Assembly (NCBI GenBank): GCA_016873405.1
Contig: VGXH01000016.1
Location: 1-12,369, forward strand
DNA length: 12,369 bases
Direction of reading: 5' to 3'
Source of the DNA: a bacterium
GTDB lineage: Bacteria; Krumholzibacteriota; Krumholzibacteria; LZORAL124-64-63
The position numbers and the translations under genes were made by a program. Of this stretch, positions 1 to 7,715 are shown piece by piece. Position 1 is the stretch's first letter. The number at the start of each line of letters is the position of its first letter. Below the pieces are notes generated by a model. That model saw nothing but the letters and a program-made list of their open reading frames with translations, was not told the origin of the DNA and made no database searches.

Positions 1-1
1 G

Positions 2-1330
2 CCGCTGGCGACCCTGGCGCTGCTGGTGCTGGTGTGGCCCCTGGTCTCGGGCCGGGATCTCGGCTGGGGCGTCACCCGCGAACCGCTGTGGCGCCGCTAC
101 CTCGGCTGGGGCGTGGCGGCGGGACTGGCGGGGCTGGTGCGGCCGGAATTCCTGCTGCTGGCGCCGGCCGCCCTGCCCGTGCTGCTGTGGTTCGAGTATT
201 ACCGCGCCAGCGCCGTCGGCGGGGTGAAGGCCCGGCACCGCGCCCGGCCCGTGGCCCCGATCGTCGCCGCGGCCGCCGGCTGGCTCGCCGCGGTCGGTCC
301 CTGGCTGCTCTACGCGCGCTGGGCCTTCGGGCGCGCGCTGCCGGACACCGCGACCGCCAAGAGCGGCGCCCTGGCCGGCGATCCCCTCGCGCTGGCGGCG
401 GGCCTGTGGCAGGCGGCGCGGCCCGTGCTCGCGGTGGCGGGCTTCTACGTCCTGGTGCCGGTGGTGCTGGTCGTCCTGGTCCTGGCGTCGCGGCGCGAAT
501 CGCCCGAACAGGAGGACGACGGGGAGGATGAACACGGGACCGCTGACGCGGTGGCGGCGGTGACCGGCGATGCGACCGCGGGGCGGCCCGCGACCGGTTC
601 TTTCGGCGCCTGGTCGGTCTGGGGCCCGGTGGCCTTCGTCGGTGTGGCCGTCACGTGGACGGCGCTGCTGCTGGGCGGCTACGCGGCGCGCCAGGTCTGG
701 GTGATCTCGCGCTACGTCAGCCCGCTGCTCCCGGTCGGTCTGCTGGCCCTGAGCCTGCTCGTGGAATGGCTGCTGCACGGCCCGGGTCTGAGCCGGTCCG
801 CCCGCCGGGCAGGCCGGGCGGTGGCGCTGGTCGGCGTCGTCCTGGGGCTGAGCGTGAACGCCTGGATCTTCGGCTCGCAGGTCGTGCCCCACGCGCGCGC
901 CTTTCCGCCCGGCGTCCACGAATGCTACGGCGGCATCGGTCGCTGGCTGGCCGCGAACCTCGAGTCCGGGGGCACCGTCGCGGCGCTGGACATCGGCGCG
1001 GTCGCCTTCCACAGCGACCGGCGCGTCCTGGACCTGATGGGCCTGGTCAGTCCGCCGGTGCGGGAGCTCGGGCGCCGCCAGGGATTCGCCGCCATGGTCG
1101 AGTCCGGCGCCTGGCTGCGGGCCGAGCCGGACCACCCGCCCGCCTTCCTGGTCGACCGCACCGACGGTGCGCCCCGCTGGGTGGGGCGCACGGTGGAAGG
1201 CTTCCGCTTCGAGCTGCTGCAGACGTGCGAACTGGCGGGCGTCGGGCTGCGCGAGGCCCAGGCCTGGACGGTGGCCCTCTACCGCCTGGTGCCCGTCGCC
1301 AGGCTCGCCAGCCCGCCGGCCGGCGGGTAG
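2..1330 (+). CDS. Polytopic GT-C-like glycosyltransferase, 5'-truncated by window edge
   Basis: The reading frame is open to the left edge, so the start codon is outside the window; 442 residues are visible. About six hydrophobic segments can be seen after a partial one at the edge, near visible residues 34-62, 84-108, 135-162, 206-230, 238-260 and 272-292. This is the pattern of integral-membrane sugar transferases that use lipid-linked sugar donors (GT39/GT83/ArnT-like or mannosyl/arabinosyl-transferase relatives). A motif resembling LVRPE plus aliphatic residues, and a loop with LPDTATAKSG, recall the RPEG and LPNTxxAK motifs common in this group. The last ~140 residues form a soluble domain with DIGAVAFHSDRRVLDLMGL, a stretch typical of the C-terminal part of such proteins. 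An acidic, low-complexity insertion lies around residues 165-200. The catalytic first loop, which would carry the key acidic residues, is not in the window, so donor and acceptor cannot be named. It ends with TAG inside the convergent phosphatase gene. Confidence 0.75.
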   Translation, partial: PLATLALLVLVWPLVSGRDLGWGVTREPLWRRYLGWGVAAGLAGLVRPEFLLLAPAALPVLLWFEYYRASAVGGVKARHRARPVAPIVAAAAGWLAAVGPWLLYARWAFGRALPDTATAKSGALAGDPLALAAGLWQAARPVLAVAGFYVLVPVVLVVLVLASRRESPEQEDDGEDEHGTADAVAAVTGDATAGRPATGSFGAWSVWGPVAFVGVAVTWTALLLGGYAARQVWVISRYVSPLLPVGLLALSLLVEWLLHGPGLSRSARRAGRAVALVGVVLGLSVNAWIFGSQVVPHARAFPPGVHECYGGIGRWLAANLESGGTVAALDIGAVAFHSDRRVLDLMGLVSPPVRELGRRQGFAAMVESGAWLRAEPDHPPAFLVDRTDGAPRWVGRTVEGFRFELLQTCELAGVGLREAQAWTVALYRLVPVARLASPPAGG

Positions 1331-2553
1331 GCGTCCGCCGGCAGCCGGCGGATGACGACCAGGCTGACGTCGTCGGCCAGCGGCGAGTTCCGTCCGAAGG
1401 CGCGCACCGCGGCGACGACGGCGTCGGCGATCTCCTGGGCGGGCTTCGCGCGCAGCCTTGTCAGCAGCTCCACCAGCCGCTCGCGCCCGTACTCGTGCAG
1501 CTCCTCCTCGCCGCCGGGACCCTGCGGATCGAGCCGCTCGGTGACGCCGTCGGTGTAGACCAGCAGCACGTCGCCGGGCTCCAGCGAGACGTAGCCGCGC
1601 CGGTAGACGGCGTCCGGCAGCGGTCCCAGCACCGGGCCGCAGGTCATCAGCTCGCGCACCTCGCCGTCGGTCTTCGCCAGCAGCGGCGGCGGGTGGCCGC
1701 CGTTGACGTAGACCAGGCTGCCGGTCGCCTCCAGCTCGCCGTAGAAGAGCGAGATGAAGCGGCTGGCCAGTCCGCCCTGGTTGATCACGCGGTTGAGCCG
1801 CGCGATGGTCGCGTTGATCTTCTCGCCCCGCGCCTGGCCCATGCGCATGCCGACCACGACGTCGCGCGCCTGCAGCGCCGCCGGCAGGCCGTGGCCGCTG
1901 GCGTCCGCCAGCAGGAAGCCGATCGTGCCCGGCTCCACGTCCTGCAGATCGTAGACGTCGCCGCCCACTTCGTCGGCGGGCAGGCTGGCGGCCGCCAGGT
2001 CGAAGCCCGGCAGCGAGGGCAGGCAGCCGGGCAGCAGCGAATGCTGGATGCTGCGCGCCTGGCGCATCTGCGAGGCGAGGGCCAGCATGCGCAGCTTCAG
2101 GCCGACGGCGGCGCGGATCGTCTCGAGCAGGACCAGCAGGTCCTCCTCGCTGCCGTGGTGGCGGATGCTGAGGCTGAGGATGTAGTTCGGGTCGCGGCCG
2201 ACCAGGATCGCGGCCGAGTCCGTGTCCCCGAACTGCGATTCGACGGCCGGATCGAAGCCGGGCGAGTTCGGCGAGATGACCCACAGGCGGCGGCGCTCGA
2301 TGTCGCGCACCACCTGGTAGTCCTTGCTGATCGTCTTGCCGGCCAGGGCGGCGCCCAGGCCGCCGACGCTCTCGATCAGGCAGTAGTCCTGTTTGCGTTC
2401 GCGATAGAGGCGGCCGCTGGCGATGCCCAGCCTCTCCGCCGCGGGATTGTCCACCAGGAGGTGGAGCACCTCGCGCAGCATCGCCTCGCCGCCGGCCGAA
2501 TCGTCGATCGTCCCGAGCAGCGTCTCCACGGTCCGGTACAAGCGCTTGTGCAC
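1279..2553 (-). CDS. GAF-like/PP2C (RsbU/SpoIIE-type) serine phosphatase
   Basis: This 424-residue protein is a predicted Mn/Mg-dependent serine/threonine phosphatase of the PPM/SpoIIE (RsbU) group. That group typically dephosphorylates an anti-sigma antagonist such as RsbV/SpoIIAA. Residues ~5-155 look like a GAF-type sensory domain. A linker around residues 155-175 (LALASQMRQARSIQHSLLP) is the usual helix before the catalytic domain. The phosphatase motifs are all present: EVGGDVYD with D199, LLADASGHG with D217, YVNGGHPPP near 282-290, LVYTDGVTE near 331-339, and LADDVSL with D394/D395. No membrane segment is seen, so it should be cytosolic. The start is GTG, preceded by GGAAGGAAGG at a normal distance. 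No RsbV, RsbW or sigma factor gene is in the window, so the target is unknown. The gene diverges from moxR, and its last 17 codons overlap the convergent glycosyltransferase gene. Confidence 0.9.
   Translation of the reverse strand: MHKRLYRTVETLLGTIDDSAGGEAMLREVLHLLVDNPAAERLGIASGRLYRERKQDYCLIESVGGLGAALAGKTISKDYQVVRDIERRRLWVISPNSPGFDPAVESQFGDTDSAAILVGRDPNYILSLSIRHHGSEEDLLVLLETIRAAVGLKLRMLALASQMRQARSIQHSLLPGCLPSLPGFDLAAASLPADEVGGDVYDLQDVEPGTIGFLLADASGHGLPAALQARDVVVGMRMGQARGEKINATIARLNRVINQGGLASRFISLFYGELEATGSLVYVNGGHPPPLLAKTDGEVRELMTCGPVLGPLPDAVYRRGYVSLEPGDVLLVYTDGVTERLDPQGPGGEEELHEYGRERLVELLTRLRAKPAQEIADAVVAAVRAFGRNSPLADDVSLVVIRRLPADAYPPAGGLASLATGTRR
1312..1327. repeat. Perfect 16-bp GC palindrome at convergent gene ends
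   Basis: CCCGCCGG is followed immediately by its reverse complement CCGGCGGG, directly before the TAG of the plus-strand glycosyltransferase. It lies within the coding tails of both convergent genes. In RNA it could form a short GC hairpin from either strand. No T-run follows on either side, so it is not a classical intrinsic terminator. It may simply reflect GC-rich Pro/Ala/Gly codons. Confidence 0.5.
1334..1352. terminator. Possible GC hairpin just past glycosyltransferase stop, no T-tract
   Basis: TCCGCCGGC and its exact reverse complement GCCGGCGGA are separated by one base. The centre of a real RNA hairpin would open to a loop of 3-5 bases. It starts 4 bases after the TAG of the plus-strand glycosyltransferase, where a transcript end would be expected. 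It also lies inside the C-terminal codons of the minus-strand phosphatase (around RRLPADAY). With no U-tract, the terminator reading is weak. A Rho-dependent end or a plain coding palindrome are alternatives. Confidence 0.35.
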
Positions 2554-2576
2554 GCGCCGCCTTCCTTCCCGGCGCG
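2551..2576 (-). promoter_or_regulatory. Ribosome binding site displayed in a GC hairpin loop
   Basis: Read on the minus strand, CGCGCCG, then GGAAGGAAGG, then CGGCGCG is followed directly by TG. The two 7-base arms are exact reverse complements, and the last G of the 3' arm is the first base of the phosphatase GTG start. The 10-base purine-rich loop is the Shine-Dalgarno sequence that supports this start. The pairing is read directly from the sequence. An effect on translation is inference. Confidence 0.55.
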
Positions 2577-2706
2577 GAACCCGCGCCCGTCGCCGAAGGT
2601 ATCACCGGGCCGCCGCACGGGCCAGCGCGAGGCAGTGGACGCCGATCGTTTGCTGCCTTATCGTCCCTGTCCCGGCCGCGTGCCCCCGGAACCCCGAAAG
2701 GACGAC
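2554..2706. promoter_or_regulatory. Divergent spacer between phosphatase and moxR
   Basis: This 153-bp non-coding gap separates two divergently transcribed genes, so both promoters should lie here or close by. The least GC-rich part, around 2645-2672 (with TTTGCTGCCTTATCG), is the likeliest place for a -10 region. I could not find a -35/-10 pair with good spacing on either strand. I see no clear operator repeat apart from the hairpin at the phosphatase start. Confidence 0.4.
2697..2702 (+). promoter_or_regulatory. Ribosome binding site of moxR
   Basis: AAAGGA lies 4 bases before the ATG at 2707. It matters because the frame is open far upstream, through the antisense strand of the phosphatase gene. 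This Shine-Dalgarno match, together with the start of recognisable MoxR sequence, fixes the true start at 2707. Confidence 0.65.
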
Positions 2707-3689
<983 letters not shown>

Positions 3690-3693
<4 letters not shown>

Positions 3694-4586
3694 GTTCGCA
3701 GCTGCTGACCCCGGAACTGGCGGGGCAGCTCGGCCGGCTGGACCTGGTGGCGCGACTGGTCGTCGAGGGCTTCCTGCTGGGCCTGCACAAGAGCCCCTAC
3801 CACGGCTTCTCGGCGGAATTCGCCGAGTACCGGCAGTACATCCCGGGCGAGCCGGTGGCCAACATGGACTGGCGCGCCTACGCCAAGTCCGACCGGCACT
3901 ACCTGAAGGTCTTCACCGAGGAGACGAACCTCCGCGCCACGATCCTGCTGGACTGCTCGGCGAGCATGGACTTCCGCGGCGATCTCCGGCGCCCCGGCAA
4001 GAAGCGCTACGCCGCCTACCTGGCCGCGGCGCTCAGCTACCTGCTGCTGCGCCAGAACGACGCCGTGGGCCTGCTCACGTTCGACCGGGCGCCGCTCGCC
4101 TCGATTCCGGCGCGCTCCCTGCGCCGGCAGTTCTTCCAGGTCCTGAAGGTGCTCGACGACCTGCCTCCGGGCACCGGCACCGACCTGGGCGCCGTGCTGC
4201 ACCGCGTGGCCGAACGGGTGCCGCGGCGCGGCCTGGTCATCCTGCTGAGCGACCTCATGGACGAGCCGGCGTGGCGACTGGCGGGCCTCAAGCACTTCCG
4301 GCACCGCGGACACGAAGTGATCGTGTTCCAGATCCTCGACCCGCTGGAGGTGGACCTCGACTACCGCGGCGAGGTCGAGTTCGAGGCCCTCGAACAGCCG
4401 GGGCTGCGCGTGAGGCTGGAGCCCGCCCACCTGCGCGAAGCCTATCGCGAGCGCTTCGAGGCCTGGCGCGCGGACCTGCGCCGCGAGTGCCGGCGCCAGC
4501 GCGTCGACCTGGTCGAGATCACCACCGACACCCCGTTCGCGCAGGGCCTGGGGGCGTACCTGCGCAAGCGCCGGCGGCTCTACTGA
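3690..4586 (+). CDS. DUF58 protein with VWA-like fold
   Basis: This 298-residue protein matches the DUF58 family, the usual genomic partner of MoxR ATPases. The signature FAEYRQYIPGEPVANMDWRAYAKSD spans residues ~44-68 and is followed by KVFTEET. A VWA-like metal-site motif, DCSAS, sits at residues 88-92 (D88, S90, S92). GTGTDLG at 161-167 and LLSDLMD at 185-191 (D188) could supply the remaining ligands. There is no hydrophobic N-terminal segment, so this is the short, soluble type of DUF58 protein. The GTG start at 3690 lies inside the moxR stop (GTGA) and lacks a strong ribosome binding site, consistent with translational coupling. The family's biochemical role is not established; an adaptor or substrate of MoxR in envelope processes is the common view. 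Confidence 0.92.
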
Positions 4587-6697
4587 TGCCCTTGTCGTTC
4601 CTCAATCCCGGCCTGCTGCTGGGGGCGGTCGCCGCGGCGCTGCCGGTGGTGCTGCATTTCCTCAGTCGCCGCCGCGCGAGACGCGAGCGCTTCAGCGATC
4701 TGCGCTTCCTCGAGCAGGCGCGCGCGGGACAGGCGCGCGCGCTCGGCGTGCGACGCTGGCTGCTGCTGCTGCTGCGCGTGCTGGCGCTGCTGCTGGTCGT
4801 GGCCGGCGCCGCGGGACCGCGCTGGGGCGGGGCCGGCGGGGCCGGCGGCGCCTACCTGCTGGTCCTCGACGCCAGCGCCAGCGCCGGCGCCCGGCGCGGC
4901 CCGGGCACCGTCCTGGCCGCCGCGCGCCAGGATGCCGCGGATCTCGTCCGCCAGCTCCCGGCCGGCGCCGCGGTCCAGGTCATCGTCAGCGGCGGGCGCG
5001 CCGAGGCCCTGTTCGGCGACTGGCTGCCGGCAGGGGAGGCGGTCATCGCCGCGCTGGCCGACGTCCAGCCCACCGACGGCGGCTTCGAACTGGCGGCGAT
5101 GCTGCGCGAAGCCGCGAGGCAGGCGGCCCGCGCGCCGGGGGCCCCGGTGAACGTGGTGCTGCTCGGGGACCTCCAGGAGCCGGTCGGCGGGCCCGCCGTC
5201 GCCGAGGCGGCGCGGGCGCTGCTGGGCGCGCGCGAGGTGCGCGTGCTGCTGCGCGAAGTGGTTCCCGACCGTGGGGCTGTCGGCGGGATCGTCGAAGTCC
5301 GGGCGCCGCGGCGGGCGCTGCGGCCCGGAGAGACGACCATCGTCCGCGCGACCGTGGTGCCGGCCCGGGCGGGACAGGTCTTCGACCTGGAACTGGGCGG
5401 CGTCACCGTGGCCGAAGCGGCGGCGGCCGGGCCGGCCGGCCGGGCGACGGAACTGGAGTTCGCGGTGACGGCGCCGGGACCGGGGCTGCACGCGGGCTGG
5501 GTGCGCACCGAGAGCGATGTTCTGGCCGCGGACGACCGACGGCCGTTCGTGCTCGCCGTGCCGCCGAGCCTGGGCGTCCTGGTCGTGCACGGGACCGATC
5601 GGCCCGGCGACGGCCCGTCCGGACGGGGCGGCTGGCGTTACCTGACCCACGCCCTGTCCCCGGGCGGGGCGCCGGGCGCGTTCGCGGTGACGGCGCGCGC
5701 AAGCGATGAGGTCACGAGCGAAGCCGTGGCCCAGGCAGGCGTGGTGGCGCTGGTCGATCCGGGTCCGCTCGGGCGTGCCGGCCTGGACGCGCTCACCGCG
5801 CATCTGGCGGGCGGTGGCGGCGTTCTGCTGGCGGCCGGCGATCCGCTGGTCGTCGCGTACCTCGACCAGGCGCTGCTGCCGGCACTCGGGTTGCCGGCGC
5901 CGGCGCCGGCCGCCTCGGCGTCGGGCGCTGGCGTCCATGCCCGCATCGTCGACGTGTCGCACCCCCTGCTGGCCGGCCTCGACGCCGCCGCGCACCGCGC
6001 GCTCGAGGACGTGCTTTGGCGGCGGTGGCTTGCCCACAGGTCCGACGGCTCGCGGGTCGTGCTGGAACTGGCGGGTGGCCAACCGCTCCTGCTCGAACGC
6101 GAGGCCGGACCGGGGCGGTTGTCGGTGCTGGCGGCGAACTTCGGCGACGACGCCGGCGACTTCGCCCGCAGCCCGTTGGCCGTGCCGCTGCTGCAACGGA
6201 CCTGTTCCTGGCTCGGAGGCGGCAGCGCCCAGGACGGATCGGCGTCGGCGCTCGTCGGCCAGCCGATCGGCGTGCGTCCCCGGCCGAAGGCGCCTTCCCC
6301 GTCGTTGGCCTCCGACGTGGTCGCCGCGGGTCCGTTGCCCGGCCTGGTCGGCGCGACGCAACTGGAGTGGCGCGACGGACTGCCCTGGCTGGCGGCCGCC
6401 GCCGTCGACCGCGCGGGTTTCGTCGCCTTCCGGGCCGGCGCCGACACGGTCGGGCTGGTCGCCGTCGGCGTGCCGCCGGACGAGACGCTGCGCCCGCGGG
6501 CGGGCAGCGACGGCTGGAGCCGACGTCTGCGGGAACTGGGCCTGCCGGCGGCGACCACGCTGGTCGGCGAGGGGCCCGCTGCGCTCACCGACGCGCTGTC
6601 CGGCCACGACCTGGCCCCCTGGGCCTTCCTGCTGGCGGCCGTCCTGCTGGCGGTGGAACTGGCGGCCGGGACCGGGCGCTCCCGGCGTGGGAGTTGA
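4586..6697 (+). CDS. BatA-like membrane protein with degenerate-looking VWA and GATase-like domains
   Basis: This 703-residue protein starts with a typical BatA/aerotolerance N-terminal domain. FLNPGLLLGAVAAALPVVLHFL (residues 5-26) is the first membrane helix, then a basic stretch with FSDLRFLEQ, and a second helix at ~58-76 ending near GPRW. A VWA-type domain follows, with DASAS at 95-99, T163 and D195 in LLGDLQ as candidate metal ligands. Residues ~232-325 look like a beta-sandwich region with RPGETTIVRATV. Residues ~328-545 resemble the GATase-like Rossmann fold often found in long BatA relatives (LGVLVVHG, VVALVDPG, LAGGGGVLLAAGD, HPLLAGL), with no clear catalytic triad. A last helix lies at ~677-694. 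The protein therefore probably places a large domain on one side of the inner membrane. Its ATG shares the final A of the DUF58 TGA. The function is unknown; it is likely to act with MoxR and DUF58. Confidence 0.88.
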   Translation: MPLSFLNPGLLLGAVAAALPVVLHFLSRRRARRERFSDLRFLEQARAGQARALGVRRWLLLLLRVLALLLVVAGAAGPRWGGAGGAGGAYLLVLDASASAGARRGPGTVLAAARQDAADLVRQLPAGAAVQVIVSGGRAEALFGDWLPAGEAVIAALADVQPTDGGFELAAMLREAARQAARAPGAPVNVVLLGDLQEPVGGPAVAEAARALLGAREVRVLLREVVPDRGAVGGIVEVRAPRRALRPGETTIVRATVVPARAGQVFDLELGGVTVAEAAAAGPAGRATELEFAVTAPGPGLHAGWVRTESDVLAADDRRPFVLAVPPSLGVLVVHGTDRPGDGPSGRGGWRYLTHALSPGGAPGAFAVTARASDEVTSEAVAQAGVVALVDPGPLGRAGLDALTAHLAGGGGVLLAAGDPLVVAYLDQALLPALGLPAPAPAASASGAGVHARIVDVSHPLLAGLDAAAHRALEDVLWRRWLAHRSDGSRVVLELAGGQPLLLEREAGPGRLSVLAANFGDDAGDFARSPLAVPLLQRTCSWLGGGSAQDGSASALVGQPIGVRPRPKAPSPSLASDVVAAGPLPGLVGATQLEWRDGLPWLAAAAVDRAGFVAFRAGADTVGLVAVGVPPDETLRPRAGSDGWSRRLRELGLPAATTLVGEGPAALTDALSGHDLAPWAFLLAAVLLAVELAAGTGRSRRGS

Positions 6698-6812
6698 TCT
6701 CGGGCGGGAACGACCCCATCTTGCCGGTGTGGCCGGCCGGCGGTCGCGGCCGCCGGACCGGCAGGCGCGGGCGCCGACGCCGGTTCCCGATACCCCAGCG
6801 GCAGGTGCTGCC
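6698..6812 (+). other. Spacer between BatA-like gene and nifU
   Basis: This 115-bp gap holds an imperfect GC hairpin in its first half (6723-6762) and a weak AGGTG ribosome binding site (6803-6807) at its end. No convincing promoter hexamers were found. GATACC at 6789-6794 is the nearest thing to a -10 but has no matching -35. nifU could be read through from the upstream cluster or have its own promoter here. Confidence 0.4.
6723..6762 (+). terminator. Imperfect GC hairpin, possible weak terminator
   Basis: Outer arms GCCGGT (6723-6728) and ACCGGC (6757-6762) enclose inner arms CCGGCGG (6737-6743) and CCGCCGG (6750-6756) around a 6-base loop, with an 8-base bulge on the left side. It lies 25 bases after the stop of the BatA-like gene, a natural site for a transcript end. 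There is no T-tract, so it is not a standard intrinsic terminator. Confidence 0.35.
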
Positions 6813-7715
6813 ATGTGGAACTACTCCGACAAGGTGATGGACCACTTCCTCAACCCGCGGAACGTGGGCGAACTGCCCGACGCCGACGGCGTCGGCGAAG
6901 TGGGTTCGATGGCCTGCGGCGACGCCCTTCGCCTCGGCTTCCGGCTCGCGCCCGACGGGCGGATCGCCGAGGCGAAGTTCCAGACCTTCGGCTGCGGCAG
7001 CGCCATCGCCTCCAGCAGCATCCTGACCGAGATGATCCGCGGCCTGACGCTCGAGGAGGCGTCGCGCGTCACGAACGAGGACATCGCGCGCGAGCTGGGG
7101 GGACTGCCGCGCGAGAAGATGCACTGCTCGGTGATGGGCCGCGAGGCGCTCGAGGCGGCGATGCTCGACTACTACCGCCGCCAGGGCCGCGAGGTGCCGT
7201 GCCACCTCCTGGCCGGCACCTCGCTGCTGTGCCACTGCTACCAGGTCTCGAAGGAGACCGTGCGCGAAGCCATCGAACGGCACGGCCTCGAGTGCGTCGA
7301 GGACGTCACCCACCACACGAAGGCCGGCGGCGGCTGCGGGGACTGCCACCATGAGATCGCCGACCTGCTGCGCGAGTGCGCCGAGCGGCGGCAGGCCGGC
7401 TCCCGCGGCGCGAACGGCCGCCTGGTGGATCTGGCGCCCCTGCCGCTGGCCCCGGCCGGGCCGGAGCATGACGCGGCCGACGCCGCGCTGGTCGCCCGCA
7501 TCGCCGAACTGCTGGCGACGGAGATCGCCCCGGCGCTGCGCGGGGACGGCGGCGACATCGAGTTCGTCCGCTACCGCGACCTGCGCGTCCATGTGCGGCT
7601 GACCGGGAACTGCGCCGCCTGCCGCTCGTCGGCGGTCACGATCGGCGGCCTGGTCGAACCGCGCCTGCGCGAGTTCATCGACCCGCGCCTGACCGTTGTC
7701 GAGGTGGACCGCTGA
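6813..7715 (+). CDS. nifU: NifU, three-domain Fe-S cluster scaffold
   Basis: This 300-residue protein is a full-length NifU. It receives sulfur from NifS, assembles [2Fe-2S] and [4Fe-4S] clusters and passes them to apo-proteins in the cytosol. The N-terminal IscU-like domain has the three cluster cysteines C35 (in ACGDALRL, with D37), C61 (in QTFGCGSAIASSS) and C105 (in EKMHCSVMGREAL). The central [2Fe-2S] ferredoxin-like domain has C140-x-C142 and C175-x2-C178 (GGGCGDCHHEI). After a linker (~190-222) comes the C-terminal Nfu domain with GDGGDIEF and C267-x2-C270. Spacing and motifs follow the well-known Azotobacter NifU pattern closely, so it is NifU-type rather than IscU- or SufU-type. The ATG gives the canonical N-terminus MWNYSDKVMDHFLNPRN and has a weak AGGTG upstream. 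The stop overlaps the nifS ATG by one base, so the two are surely co-expressed. Confidence 0.96.
   Translation: MWNYSDKVMDHFLNPRNVGELPDADGVGEVGSMACGDALRLGFRLAPDGRIAEAKFQTFGCGSAIASSSILTEMIRGLTLEEASRVTNEDIARELGGLPREKMHCSVMGREALEAAMLDYYRRQGREVPCHLLAGTSLLCHCYQVSKETVREAIERHGLECVEDVTHHTKAGGGCGDCHHEIADLLRECAERRQAGSRGANGRLVDLAPLPLAPAGPEHDAADAALVARIAELLATEIAPALRGDGGDIEFVRYRDLRVHVRLTGNCAACRSSAVTIGGLVEPRLREFIDPRLTVVEVDR

Noticed and set aside
2599..2663. Possible sigma-70 promoters in the divergent spacer (GATACC and GATAAG on the minus strand, TTATCG on the plus strand)
   Set aside because: None has an acceptable -35 at 16-18 bases. In such GC-rich DNA single hexamers are not enough.
655..2706. Long upstream open extension of the moxR reading frame
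   Set aside because: It runs through the glycosyltransferase in another frame and antisense to the phosphatase. Recognisable MoxR sequence begins only at the ATG at 2707, which has its own ribosome binding site.
5706..6812. Upstream extension of the nifU frame through the BatA-like gene
   Set aside because: The frame is open only because of base composition. The canonical NifU N-terminus begins at the ATG at 6813.
4580..6814. Open frame of 744 codons on the minus strand opposite the BatA-like gene
   Set aside because: It is antisense to a gene with clear BatA N-terminal and VWA motifs. The translated product is compositionally biased and shows no domain.
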